Of a stretch of 64,000 nt of DNA, positions 41,413 to 51,302 are shown piece by piece; within the stretch, counting starts at the first letter, position 1; each line of letters opens with the position of its first letter. The stretch is taken from NCBI RefSeq assembly GCF_000717595.1, contig NZ_JNZO01000011.1, positions 124,001 through 188,000 of the forward strand, given 5' to 3'. Below the pieces are notes generated by a model. The model made no database searches, was not told where the DNA came from, and was given only the letters and a program-made list of their open reading frames with translations. Both the position numbers and the translations under genes were made by a program. The DNA is from Streptomyces flavochromogenes (GTDB lineage: Bacteria; Actinomycetota; Actinomycetes; Streptomycetales; Streptomycetaceae).

Positions 41413-42048
41413 TCAGGCCCGGAGCCGGAGCAGCTCCCGTACACCCGCCTTGAGGCGGTCCGCCGACAGTTCCTGTTCGACCGTCAGATGGTGCACGACG
41501 TCCGGCGAGAACGGCGCGAGCAGCAGGTGTGCGAGGAGCGTGCTGTCGGAGCCCGGCCTCAGCCGTCCGATGAGCAGGGCCACATGCGTGTGCATCACGC
41601 GGTACGCGCCGCTGTGATAGCGGGCGCGGGGCGCGGCGGAGTGCGCGGCGAGCAGGATCTCGCGCTGCTCGCCGACCCGGTCGACGAGCGCGTCGAGGAA
41701 GGCGTCGAGCCGTGCGTCGGCCGGGGCGCCGGGCCCGAGCGGCGGCGGGCCGCTCATGTACGCCTCCTGGAACTGGCGCTCCCGGTCGTCGAGGAGCGCC
41801 CACAGGAGCTGGGAGACGTCGCCGAAGCGGCGGTAGACCGTGCCGACGCCTATGCCGCTGGCGTGGGCGACCTGGTTCATGGTGACGGCCTCGGGGCCGT
41901 CCTCGCTGACGATCCGGGCGGCGGCGTCGAGGATCTTGCGCCGGTTGCGGGCGGCGTCGGCGCGCTCGGGCGCGGGGGTCCCGACGGTGGGGAGGAGGCC
42001 GAGCAGGGGTGCCGCCGCGCCTCCGGCCTGCGGAATCTCGGTGCTCAT
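41413..42048 (-). CDS. TetR/AcrR-family regulator of the wrbA-like gene
   Basis: A 211-residue repressor. The helix-turn-helix region is RRKILDAAARIVSEDGPEAV followed by TMNQVAHASGIGVGTVYRRF and GDVSQLLWALL. The C-terminal domain is helical (LLLAPFSPDVVHHLTVEQEL). It is divergent from the WrbA-like quinone oxidoreductase, and two palindromic operator copies lie between them. It probably represses both genes until a quinone-like or electrophilic ligand binds. Confidence 0.87.
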   Translation of the reverse strand: MSTEIPQAGGAAAPLLGLLPTVGTPAPERADAARNRRKILDAAARIVSEDGPEAVTMNQVAHASGIGVGTVYRRFGDVSQLLWALLDDRERQFQEAYMSGPPPLGPGAPADARLDAFLDALVDRVGEQREILLAAHSAAPRARYHSGAYRVMHTHVALLIGRLRPGSDSTLLAHLLLAPFSPDVVHHLTVEQELSADRLKAGVRELLRLRA

Positions 42049-42176
42049 CTGCCGACTCCTGTTCTGGTGCGCCGCCCGTGCGCCCTGTTGCGCGCTGTGT
42101 CGCGCTGTTTCGATCTTTCGCGCCCCGTCTCCCCGCTCCGGTAGCCCTCGCTGTGAGCATACCTGTTCCCCTTGCA

Positions 42177-42231
42177 AAACGGATAGCAATCCGTTTAGGC
42201 TCCCGGCATTGAAACGGAAACTGATCCGCTT
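42177..42231. promoter_or_regulatory. Two copies of a TetR-type operator
   Basis: AAACGGATAGCAATCCGTTT (42177-42196) is a palindrome with perfect 8-bp arms. A diverged copy, AAACGGAAACTGATCCGCTT, lies at 42212-42231, 35 bp further and 12 bp before the wrbA-like start. The spacing of three to four helical turns suggests two repressor dimers. Confidence 0.75.
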
Positions 42232-42243
42232 GAGGAGATCGCC

Positions 42244-42852
42244 ATGTCCGTGAAGGTCGCCGTCATCTACTACTCGGCCACGGGTGCCGTGCACCAGCTC
42301 GCCCAGGCCGTTGCCGAGGGCGCCGAGAAGGCGGGCGCCGAGGTGCGGCTGCGCCGGGTGCCCGAGCTCGCCCCGGCCGCCGCCATCGACTCGAACCCGG
42401 CCTGGCGCGCCCACGTGGACGCCACCGGTGACGTGGAGGTCGCCACCCTCGACGACCTGGAGTGGGCGGACGCGTACGCGCTCGGTTCTCCGACCCGGTT
42501 CGGCAACGTGGCCGCGCAGCTGAAGCAGTACATCGACACCTCGGGCGGCCTCTGGCAGCAGGGCGTCATGGCGGACAAGCCCGCGACCGCCTTCACGAGC
42601 GCGCACAACCTGCACGGCGGCAACGAGTCGACGCTGCTCGCGCTCTACAACACCTTCCACCACTGGGGCTCGGTCATCGTCTCGCCCGGATTCACGGACC
42701 CGGCGGTGTACGCGGCCGGCGGCAACCCGTACGGCACCGCCCACCCGGGGGCGAACGGCGCCCCGGAGGAGCCGGTCCTCGCGGCCGCCCGCTACCAGGG
42801 CCGGCGTCTGACGACGATCGCGAAGCGTCTGAAGGGCCTCGCGACCGTCTGA
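42244..42852 (+). CDS. WrbA-type NAD(P)H:quinone oxidoreductase
   Basis: A 202-residue flavodoxin-fold protein. The FMN-phosphate loop is VIYYSATGAVHQLAQA, followed by ALGSPTRFGNVAAQLKQYID (a WrbA hallmark) and TSAHNLHGGNESTLL. These enzymes reduce quinones by two electrons, avoiding semiquinones. GAGGAGATC precedes the ATG at 42244. It is controlled by the divergent TetR gene and two operators. Confidence 0.9.
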   Translation: MSVKVAVIYYSATGAVHQLAQAVAEGAEKAGAEVRLRRVPELAPAAAIDSNPAWRAHVDATGDVEVATLDDLEWADAYALGSPTRFGNVAAQLKQYIDTSGGLWQQGVMADKPATAFTSAHNLHGGNESTLLALYNTFHHWGSVIVSPGFTDPAVYAAGGNPYGTAHPGANGAPEEPVLAAARYQGRRLTTIAKRLKGLATV

Positions 42853-42881
42853 TCGCGCCGACCGGCCGCCGCGCAGGCGGC

Positions 42882-42942
42882 ACAAAGGACGTACCCCCGG
42901 GGGATCCCCCCGGGGGATCCCCCCCGGGGGTACGTCCTTTGT
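42882..42942. terminator. Long palindromic terminator, 22-bp outer stem
   Basis: ACAAAGGACGTACCCCC... at 42882-42903 is exactly complementary to 42921-42942. The inner part (CCGGGGGATCCCCCCGGGGG) is itself self-complementary. It separates the convergent wrbA-like and csoR-like genes and has a TTTGT end on both strands. Confidence 0.85.
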
Positions 42943-42993
42943 CCTTCGTGCCGAAGGGCGGAGGTCACACCCTCCGCGCGTCGAAGGGCGTGG

Positions 42994-44949
<1,956 letters not shown>

Positions 44950-45082
44950 TCACTCATCGCTTTCGGCTTCCTGGGCGTACTGCCTCTCGCAGGACAGTCG
45001 GAGCGGGGGACCGGTTCTCGACACCGCGCGGGCACCGGCCGGAAAAACCGGAGAAATCACCCGCCCGCACCATGATTCCGGT

Positions 45083-45712
45083 GTGAACGCCTTCAGCTAC
45101 TCCGCCGCCTTCATCACCTTCTTCTCCGTCGTCGGCCCCCCGAAGGTCCTCCTCGCCTTCGCCGGCCTCGCCCAGGTCCACCCCGTGAGCCAGATGCGGA
45201 CCATCGCCCTCCTCTCCTCCGGCGCGGCCGTCCTCGTCGGCCTGGTCATGGGCATCACCGCCCCCTGGCTGCTGAACGTCTTCCACATCAGCACCGCGGC
45301 CCTCCAGCTCGCGGGCGGCGTCATCTTCTTCATCTACGCCGTCGGGCTCGTCCTCGGTCTCCACCTCGGCTCCAACACCGCCCACCAGGACGCCCCCGAC
45401 CTGGTCAGCGGCGTGCGCGAGCTGCTCATGCCGTACGTGGTGAGCCCGCTCGCCATGACCGCCGTGCTCATCGAGGCGGCCGCCCGCGACTCCTTCAGCT
45501 GGCGCTCGACCGTCGTCGGCGCGTACGTGTCGGTCATCGCGCTCGACCTGATCTGCGTCCTGCTGCTCGCCCGCGTCCTGCGCCGCACCCACCACGCCAC
45601 GATCGAGCTCCTCGGCCGCCTGCTCGGCCTGCTGCTCGCGGCCGTCGGCGTGGACCTGGTCCTGGACGGTCTCTCGGAACTGGGCGTCCCGGGTCTGTAC
45701 CTGCGCAAGTGA
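45083..45712 (+). CDS. MarC-family integral membrane protein
   Basis: A 209-residue protein with six predicted membrane segments, starting VNAFSYSAAFITFFSVVGPP and including LLSSGAAVLVGLVMGIT, LQLAGGVIFFIYAVGLVLGL, MPYVVSPLAMTAVLIEAA, STVVGAYVSVIALDLICVLL and LLGRLLGLLLAAVGVDLVL. The N-terminal ASFITFF-x-x-GPP pattern and the internal repeat identify the MarC/SnatA family, some members of which move amino acids. Substrate unknown. Confidence 0.85.
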   Translation: MNAFSYSAAFITFFSVVGPPKVLLAFAGLAQVHPVSQMRTIALLSSGAAVLVGLVMGITAPWLLNVFHISTAALQLAGGVIFFIYAVGLVLGLHLGSNTAHQDAPDLVSGVRELLMPYVVSPLAMTAVLIEAAARDSFSWRSTVVGAYVSVIALDLICVLLLARVLRRTHHATIELLGRLLGLLLAAVGVDLVLDGLSELGVPGLYLRK

Positions 45713-45740
45713 GTGAGGGCGAGGGCGGCGAGGGCGGAGG

Positions 45741-46946
45741 TCAGGCGCCCAACTCCCGCTCCAGCGGCGTACGGAACCGGGGAGTCACCCGTACGTCTCC
45801 GACCCACCCCGCGAGCCTCTCCGCCTCCGCGCCGATCGCGTGCCCGGCCGCCGCGCCCACGTCCGTGAGCAGCCGGTGGACGATCTCGCCGTCCGGGCGC
45901 TGGGCCCACCCGCCGACGATCCGGCCGTCCCACCACACCGTCGGCCCGATGTTCCCGCTGCGGTCGTACAGCGCCGCCCGGTGTTCCGGGTCCAGGTACC
46001 AGTCCCGGGCCTGCCAGCCCATCGCCGTGGGATCGAGCGCGGGCAGCAGTGCCGCCCACGGCCCGGTCTCCGTCGCCCGCTCCGTCACGGGGTCGAGGTC
46101 GTCCGGCAGGACGAAACCGGTCCCCTCGTCGAGGGTCACCGGCAGCGCGCCGACCGCGGCGAGCGCCCCGCGCACATCCGTCACCTTCCACCCCGTCCAC
46201 CACTTCAGATCCGCCTCGGTGGCGGGCCCGCAGGCCCGGAGCCACCGCAGCATCAGCTCGGCGCGCGCCGCGGCCGGATCGAGCGGGGAAGGCGGCCCGG
46301 CACCGGGCCCGGCGGGCCGCGCCCAACGGAACCGGCTGGACGTCCATGTGCCCTGGGGCCGGCCCCGTACGATCCGTCCCTCCATGCCGAGCAACCGCAG
46401 CACCCGGCTCGCGACGGACTGGACGCCCTCCTGCCGAGTGCCCTTCCCGTACAGATACGTCGATCTCAACGCCGGTACGGCTCCGCCCAGTTCGGCGCCC
46501 GTCGCCTCGCCCCGCACGGCCAGTTCGGCGAGGACGAGCCGCTCGGTCTCCGCCAGCCACGCGGCGTCGAAGTCGCTGCCGGCCGCCAAGTGCCTGATCA
46601 GCGTGGCGCGTTCGCGGGCGGCGGCCGGATCGGTCGTCGAGGCCTGGACGGCGGGGGCGAGCGCGGCGGGGAGGACGAAGACCGTGTGCCGCATGCTGTG
46701 CATCCGGACCAGCGACCGGTCCTCGTACAACGCCCGCTCGACATCCGCCACGGGCCCGTCGTTCCCCGCCAGCCGCGCCCCCACGGCGAGGAACACACTC
46801 GCCGGGTCGGTCCCGTGCAGGGCGACGAGCGCCCCCGCGACCTCCTCCGCCGACCCGGCTCGCGCGCTCCCGGCAAGCCGGTGCCGCACCCCGAGCCGCG
46901 CCCTGCGCTCGGCGGCGTCGATCGTCCTCGTCCTCGTGTCACCCAT
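45741..46946 (-). CDS. Winged-helix DNA-binding domain protein (AlkZ-like)
   Basis: A protein of about 401 residues of the HTH_42/AlkZ-like family. It starts MGDTRTRTIDAAERRARLGV, has LVALHGTDPASVFLAVGARL, SLVRMHSMRHTVFVL, RWLRACGPATEADLKWWTGW and VWWDGRIVGGWAQR. Related AlkZ enzymes are DNA glycosylases for crosslinks; whether this one is active is unknown. An in-frame ATG at 46970 overlaps the end of the preceding gene; 46946 fits the family's N-terminus better. Confidence 0.82.
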   Translation of the reverse strand: MGDTRTRTIDAAERRARLGVRHRLAGSARAGSAEEVAGALVALHGTDPASVFLAVGARLAGNDGPVADVERALYEDRSLVRMHSMRHTVFVLPAALAPAVQASTTDPAAARERATLIRHLAAGSDFDAAWLAETERLVLAELAVRGEATGAELGGAVPALRSTYLYGKGTRQEGVQSVASRVLRLLGMEGRIVRGRPQGTWTSSRFRWARPAGPGAGPPSPLDPAAARAELMLRWLRACGPATEADLKWWTGWKVTDVRGALAAVGALPVTLDEGTGFVLPDDLDPVTERATETGPWAALLPALDPTAMGWQARDWYLDPEHRAALYDRSGNIGPTVWWDGRIVGGWAQRPDGEIVHRLLTDVGAAAGHAIGAEAERLAGWVGDVRVTPRFRTPLERELGA

Positions 46947-46962
46947 GCGGCCAAGCATGGCC

Positions 46963-47690
46963 TCAGGCATGGACCGGAACGAGGAAATCCGTCACGGTCT
47001 CCACGAACTCGTCCTCCTTCTCGAAGAAGACGACATGACCGGCGTCGATCTCCGCGTACGCGCTGCCGCCGATCGCCGCGTGCAGCTCCAGGCTGTTCTC
47101 CACCGGGACGGTGGCGTCCTGCGCGCACCCCACGACCAGCGTCGGCGCCGTGATCCGCGGCAGCAGCGCCCGGATGTCGACCTCCAGGTCGAGCGCCACG
47201 TGCCGCAGGGTGCCCGGGGTGGGCGGCATGTTCGGGATGAGCGCCTCGACGCCCTCGCGGCCGACGGAGTTGAGGAACCCGCGGCTGAACCCGGTCATCG
47301 TCACGCTCCGCCCGAAGCCGGCCGGGTCGACATCCCCGAGCCGCTGCCACAGCGTGAACAGGTTCCGCAGGTACTCGTCCCCCGCGGTGTACGCCCATCC
47401 CGCGACCAGGACGAGCCGGTGCACCAGGTCGGGGCGGAGGGCGGCGACGGCCGCCGCGACCGGGGAGCCCATGGAGAACCCGAGCAGGTCGACGGGCCCG
47501 GTGCCCGCGTCCTCGATCACGGCGATCACCTGCGCGGCGAGCGACTCGACGGTCAGCGGACCACCGTCGTCGACGGTCCGGTCCGCACCGGACAGGTCCA
47601 GGGTGACGACCGTACGGCCGGTGGCGAAACGGGGCGCGGTCTGACCCCAGTTGACGACGGCTCCACCGGAGCCGGTGCCGTGGACGAGGA
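46963..47690 (-). pseudogene. Alpha/beta hydrolase cut at its N-terminus
   Basis: The reading frame encodes LLVHGTGSGGAVVNWGQTAP, DGGPLTVESLAAQ, the nucleophile elbow LLGFSMGSPVAAAVA, APTLVVGCAQDATVPVENS and IDAGHVVFFEK, a complete hydrolase core except for its first ~20 residues. In frame, TGA immediately precedes LLVHGTG, so no normal start exists. The first usable start, GTG 47529, would omit the oxyanion strand. The loss coincides with the truncated regulator on the other strand (next entry), which indicates a deletion or recombination junction near 47,690. Confidence 0.7.
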
Positions 47691-47691
47691 G

Positions 47692-47893
47692 TCACGAGGT
47701 GGCGGTCCGCCGGCACAACCGGATGCGGGTCACGCACCCGGTGATCGGCCCGGTGGACCTGGACTGCCAGGTGCTGCTCGCCCCGGAGGGCGAGCAGCGG
47801 CTCGTCCTGTTCACCCCGCCGCCGGGCACGGACGCGGGGGAGCGGCTCGCGCTGCTCCGGGTGGTGGGCACGGAGCAGTTCACGAAGGGGTGA
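47692..47893 (+). pseudogene. C-terminal remnant of an XRE/MmyB-type regulator
   Basis: About 66 residues remain: SHEVAVRRHNRMRVTHPVIG, then PVDLDCQVLLAPEGEQRLVL and FTPPPGTDAGERLALLRVVG. This is the end of the MmyB-like ligand-binding domain found after an XRE helix-turn-helix. The helix-turn-helix and most of the domain are gone; the sequence to the left belongs to a hydrolase on the opposite strand. No ribosome binding site or convincing start is present. Confidence 0.7.
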
Positions 47894-47983
47894 CGGGTCC
47901 CGCCGAACCGGCGGCCACAGCGAGGAGCGGCAGGCCCGCGGGATCAGCCGTCACGACGGGATCAGCCGTCATGCAGGGGCAGT

Positions 47984-48049
47984 CGTCACCACGGGGCATC
48001 CGTCACCACGGGGCATCCCTCACCGCGGGGCATCCGTCGCCACGGGATC
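47984..48049. repeat. 17-bp tandem repeat, four copies
   Basis: CGTCACCACGGGGCATC occurs at 47984 and 48001, with variants CCTCACCGCGGGGCATC at 48018 and CGTCGCCACGGGATC at 48035. Just before it GGGATCAGCCGTCA is repeated twice (47940-47970). No spacers, so not a CRISPR. Confidence 0.85.
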
Positions 48050-48056
48050 AGGCGCC

Positions 48057-49115
48057 CTACCCGGCCGCCCGCTCCTCCAGCGGCCGCCGCCGCAGCGCGG
48101 GCTGCGTGAGGAAGGGCGGCTGCCAGGCACCGTCCGCGCGGTAGAGGTTCGTGCCCGGCGGCACGATCGCGTCGATCCGGTCCAGGACCTCGTCCGTGAG
48201 GAGGACGGGCGCGCCCTTCAGCAGCCCCTCCAGCTGGTCCATGGTCCGCGGCCCGATGATGACGGACGTCACGGCCGGGTGCGCGGCGGCGAAGGCGAGG
48301 GCGAGCTCGGGCAGGGAGCAGCCGATCTCGTCGGCGAGGAGGATGAACTCCTCGACGGCGTCGAGCTTGGCGGCGTTGGCGGGGAGCGCCGGGTCGAAGC
48401 GGTGCGGGGTGAGCGCGGCGCGCCCGCGGGTGAGGTCGACCGGCCGGCCCTTGCGGTACGCGCCGGTGAGGAAGCCGGAGGCGAGCGGAGCCCAGGTCAG
48501 GACGCCCATCCCGTACCGCTGGGCGACGGGCAGGACGGAGGCCTCGACGCCCCGCGCGAGCAGCGAGTAGGGCGGCTGCTCGGAGCGGAAGCGGCGCAGA
48601 CCGCGCCGTTCGGCGACGGCGTGGGCCTCGACGATCTCCTCGGCGGGGAAGGTGGAGCAGCCGAACGCCCGGATCTTGCCCTGGCCGACGAGGTCGCCGA
48701 GGACGTCGAGGGTCTCCTCGATGTCCGTGCGGTGGTCGGGCCGGTGGACCTGGTAGAGGTCGATCCAGTCGGTGCCGAGCCGCTTGAGGCTGTTCTCGAC
48801 GGCCCGGGTGATCCAACGACGGGAGAGACCGCCCCGGTTGGGGCCCTCGCCGCCGACGGGGAAGTACACCTTGGTGGCGAGGACGGTCGCGTCACGCCGG
48901 CTGGAGTTGCGCAGCGCCTTGCCGACGATCTCCTCGGACTCGCCGGAGGAGTACATGTCCGCGGTGTCCACGAAGTTGATGCCCCGGTCGAGGGCGGCAT
49001 GGATGACGCGTACGGAATCCGCGTGGTCAGGATTGCCGACGGCCCCGAACATCATCGTGCCGAGGCAGTACGTACTTACTTCGAACCCGGTCCCGCCGAG
49101 TACCCGATAGCGCAT
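48057..49115 (-). CDS. Aldo/keto reductase
   Basis: A 352-residue NADPH-dependent (beta/alpha)8 oxidoreductase. The catalytic tetrad is seen in NFVDTADMYSSG (Asp, Tyr), VLATKVYFP (Lys) and DLYQVHRPDHRT (His). The C-terminal cofactor-binding block is VIIGPRTMDQLEGLLKGA. Overall closest to the AKR11/12-like bacterial subfamily. Substrate unknown. Confidence 0.9.
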   Translation of the reverse strand: MRYRVLGGTGFEVSTYCLGTMMFGAVGNPDHADSVRVIHAALDRGINFVDTADMYSSGESEEIVGKALRNSSRRDATVLATKVYFPVGGEGPNRGGLSRRWITRAVENSLKRLGTDWIDLYQVHRPDHRTDIEETLDVLGDLVGQGKIRAFGCSTFPAEEIVEAHAVAERRGLRRFRSEQPPYSLLARGVEASVLPVAQRYGMGVLTWAPLASGFLTGAYRKGRPVDLTRGRAALTPHRFDPALPANAAKLDAVEEFILLADEIGCSLPELALAFAAAHPAVTSVIIGPRTMDQLEGLLKGAPVLLTDEVLDRIDAIVPPGTNLYRADGAWQPPFLTQPALRRRPLEERAAG

Positions 49116-49290
49116 GCGCGCACTCTAGGAATTCGAGTGCACTCCAAGGCAAGGGCCTGCGCGCGGCGCTCCGGGGCCGCCCCTGTCCGACCCGGGCTGT
49201 CCGGGCCGGACCTGAACGGTCCTGCCCGGCCTGGGTCGTCCTGCCCGAGCCTCACCGTTCCGCCGCCGGGGCCGTACTGGGCACTGCTTT

Positions 49291-49330
49291 GGGCCGCCGT
49301 GGGCCGCCGTGGGCCGCCCTGGGCCCGCCC
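49291..49330. repeat. 10-bp GGGCCGCCGT tandem repeats
   Basis: GGGCCGCCGT at 49291 and 49301, GGGCCGCCCT at 49311 and GGGCCCGCCC at 49321, next to the stop of the hydrolase gene. The rest of 49116-49330 is GC-rich and gene-free. Confidence 0.7.
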
Positions 49331-50208
49331 TAGGCCGTCCCGGGCCCGGCCGCCGGGGAGGACGCGGAGTCGCCGTCCGCGAGGAAGTCGACGATCAGCC
49401 GGTGGAGGACCCCGGGCCGCTCCAGATGCACGTCGTGGCCTGTGCCGGGGATGCTGGTGCCGTGCAGCGCGGGCCGGCGGAGGGCCATGCCGGCGTACTC
49501 CTCGCCGCCGATGATCCCGCCGTGTTCGCCCTGACCGAGGACCACGAGGGTGGGGCAGGTGACGGCGGCCCACTCGTCCCAGAAGGCGCGGGTGGCGCTC
49601 TCGTCGAGGGACCGGACCATGACCTCGGGGTCGAAGCGCGGCCACAGCCCGTCGGCCCGCTCCTCGAGCCCGCTCGCCCAGCCCTCACCCACGGCGTCCG
49701 TGCCACCGCCGAGGTACGAGACGGCCGCCGCCCGGGAGGGGAACGGCACCGGCCAGGCCCGCAGCCAGCCGCCGATCTGTTCCTGCACGCCGGGGTTCGC
49801 CCCGCCGGGCCCGGCCTCGACGAGGACGAGGGCGCGCGGCAGGCCGGGGTGGGCGGCGGCGGTGAGAAGAGCGGTGCTCCCGCCCAACGACTGTCCGATC
49901 AACACGGGCCGATCGAGGCCGAGTCGATCGATGACGGCGACGGCGTCGGCGACGTACGCGGCCCGCGAGACGTCCCCGTCCGAAGGGTTCCGATCGCTGC
50001 CGCCGTGCCCGCGCTGGTCGAGGGCGACGACGCGATGGCCGGAGTCCCGGAGCAGCCGGGCCGTGTCGTCCCACTCGCCGGCGTGCCCGGCGAGCCCGTG
50101 GAGGAGGAGGACATCGGCCCCGGAGCCGCCCCAGTCACGACAGGAGAGCCGCACGCCGTCGCGGATCACGAACCGCTCTGACCAGGAGGGACTGGAGGAA
50201 GATGTCAT
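49330..50208 (-). CDS. Alpha/beta hydrolase
   Basis: A 292-residue hydrolase. VLLLHGLAGHAGEWDDTARL at the oxyanion strand, VVALDQRGHGGSDR, nucleophile elbow VLIGQSLGGSTALLTAA, the acid region VVLGQGEHGG and the histidine in IPGTGHDVHLERP. Similar to haloperoxidase/esterase-type hydrolases; substrate unknown. The C-terminal 15 residues are low complexity. ATG 50208 was chosen. The gene follows the ArsR regulator at 14-bp distance, so they may be co-transcribed. Confidence 0.87.
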   Translation of the reverse strand: MTSSSSPSWSERFVIRDGVRLSCRDWGGSGADVLLLHGLAGHAGEWDDTARLLRDSGHRVVALDQRGHGGSDRNPSDGDVSRAAYVADAVAVIDRLGLDRPVLIGQSLGGSTALLTAAAHPGLPRALVLVEAGPGGANPGVQEQIGGWLRAWPVPFPSRAAAVSYLGGGTDAVGEGWASGLEERADGLWPRFDPEVMVRSLDESATRAFWDEWAAVTCPTLVVLGQGEHGGIIGGEEYAGMALRRPALHGTSIPGTGHDVHLERPGVLHRLIVDFLADGDSASSPAAGPGTA

Positions 50209-50222
50209 CCGTCCATGATCCC

Positions 50223-51206
50223 CTACGGGTTGAGGAGCTGATCGGCGACGGCGGTACGTGCGTAGAGGACGGAGCGTCCGCTGCGGTGGGCGGTGACGAG
50301 GCCGGCGTTGCGCAGGGCGATCAGGTGCTGGGAGACGCCGGCGGCGGACAGGCCGCAGTGGGCGGCGAGCTGGGTGGTCGACGCGGGGGTGTCGAGCTCG
50401 GTGAGGAGCAGGGTGCGGGAGCGCCCGAGGACGGCGGCGACGGCCTCGGTGGAATCGGCGGTACGCGGCTCCCATACGGCGCCGAAGCCCCGAGCCGGGT
50501 AGGCCAGTTGAGGCGGATCGGGCGGAACGGACCGGGTGAGGACCCGGGGCCAGGCGAACACGGAGGGGACGAGCAGCAGCCCGGACCCGGCCTGGTCGCG
50601 GCTGAGCGCGCAGTGCCGCCGTACGAGCCGCAGGGTGCCGTCGTCCCACCGCACCGTCTCGTGGAGCTCGCTCAGCACCCGCGCCGAACCGTGCTCGGCG
50701 ACCTGACGGGCCCGATGGAAGACATCGGCCTCCAGGACGTGCTGGATCCGGGCCCAGTAGGGGGCGAGGGCGAGCTCCCAGTAGGCCTCGATCTCGTCGA
50801 CGACCTTGCGGAGAACAGCGGGAGGATCGTCGTGCAGCAGCCGCAGCCGGTCGAGGTGCTCGCCTCCCGTCAGCGTACGAAGATCGTCCCGAACCTGCCC
50901 GCCGGGCGTGCGGAGAACGGCGTCGAGCTCGGTGCCGAGCGTGGGGAAGGGGCCGGCGGGGGTCGGGTTGAGGAAGTCGGCGAGGTAGCCCTGGGCGGGG
51001 ACGAGCGCGGCGAGCCACCCGCGGTCGAGCCCGGCCCGCACGATCCGGGGCCGGACCTGGGCGACCCAGCGCCGGTGGGGACCGGAGTCCGGCCGGCCGA
51101 CGAGGACGCGGTAGCTGGTGACGACCTCCCACATGGGGGAGACGGCGAAACGGGTCTGGGCGAGGTCGGCGGCGGAGAAACTGAGCCCGGATTCCAAGGG
51201 ATCCAC
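50223..51206 (-). CDS. ArsR-family regulator with long N-terminal domain
   Basis: A 327-residue regulator. The N-terminal ~240 residues form a ligand-type domain (SPMWEVVTSYRVLVGRPDSG at 23-42), and the winged helix is at the C-terminus: TTQLAAHCGLSAAGVSQHLI followed by ALRNAGLVTAHRSGRSVLYA. No metal-binding ArsR cysteine motif is seen. It is divergent from an MFS transporter gene with 96 bp between them and probably represses it. GTG 51206 is the likely start. Confidence 0.87.
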   Translation of the reverse strand: MDPLESGLSFSAADLAQTRFAVSPMWEVVTSYRVLVGRPDSGPHRRWVAQVRPRIVRAGLDRGWLAALVPAQGYLADFLNPTPAGPFPTLGTELDAVLRTPGGQVRDDLRTLTGGEHLDRLRLLHDDPPAVLRKVVDEIEAYWELALAPYWARIQHVLEADVFHRARQVAEHGSARVLSELHETVRWDDGTLRLVRRHCALSRDQAGSGLLLVPSVFAWPRVLTRSVPPDPPQLAYPARGFGAVWEPRTADSTEAVAAVLGRSRTLLLTELDTPASTTQLAAHCGLSAAGVSQHLIALRNAGLVTAHRSGRSVLYARTAVADQLLNP

Positions 51207-51302
51207 GTCCTAGGGTCCACAAGCGCGGCTGGGAAGAGCTGGATGGATTCGGGCAGAGCTTAATCAATGGAGGCGGAGGCACCACGGGGGCAGTCTCGAC
51301 GC

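Noticed and set aside
40578..42048. Two TetR genes as one operon
   Set aside because: They are convergent, with a bidirectional hairpin between them and separate divergent partners.
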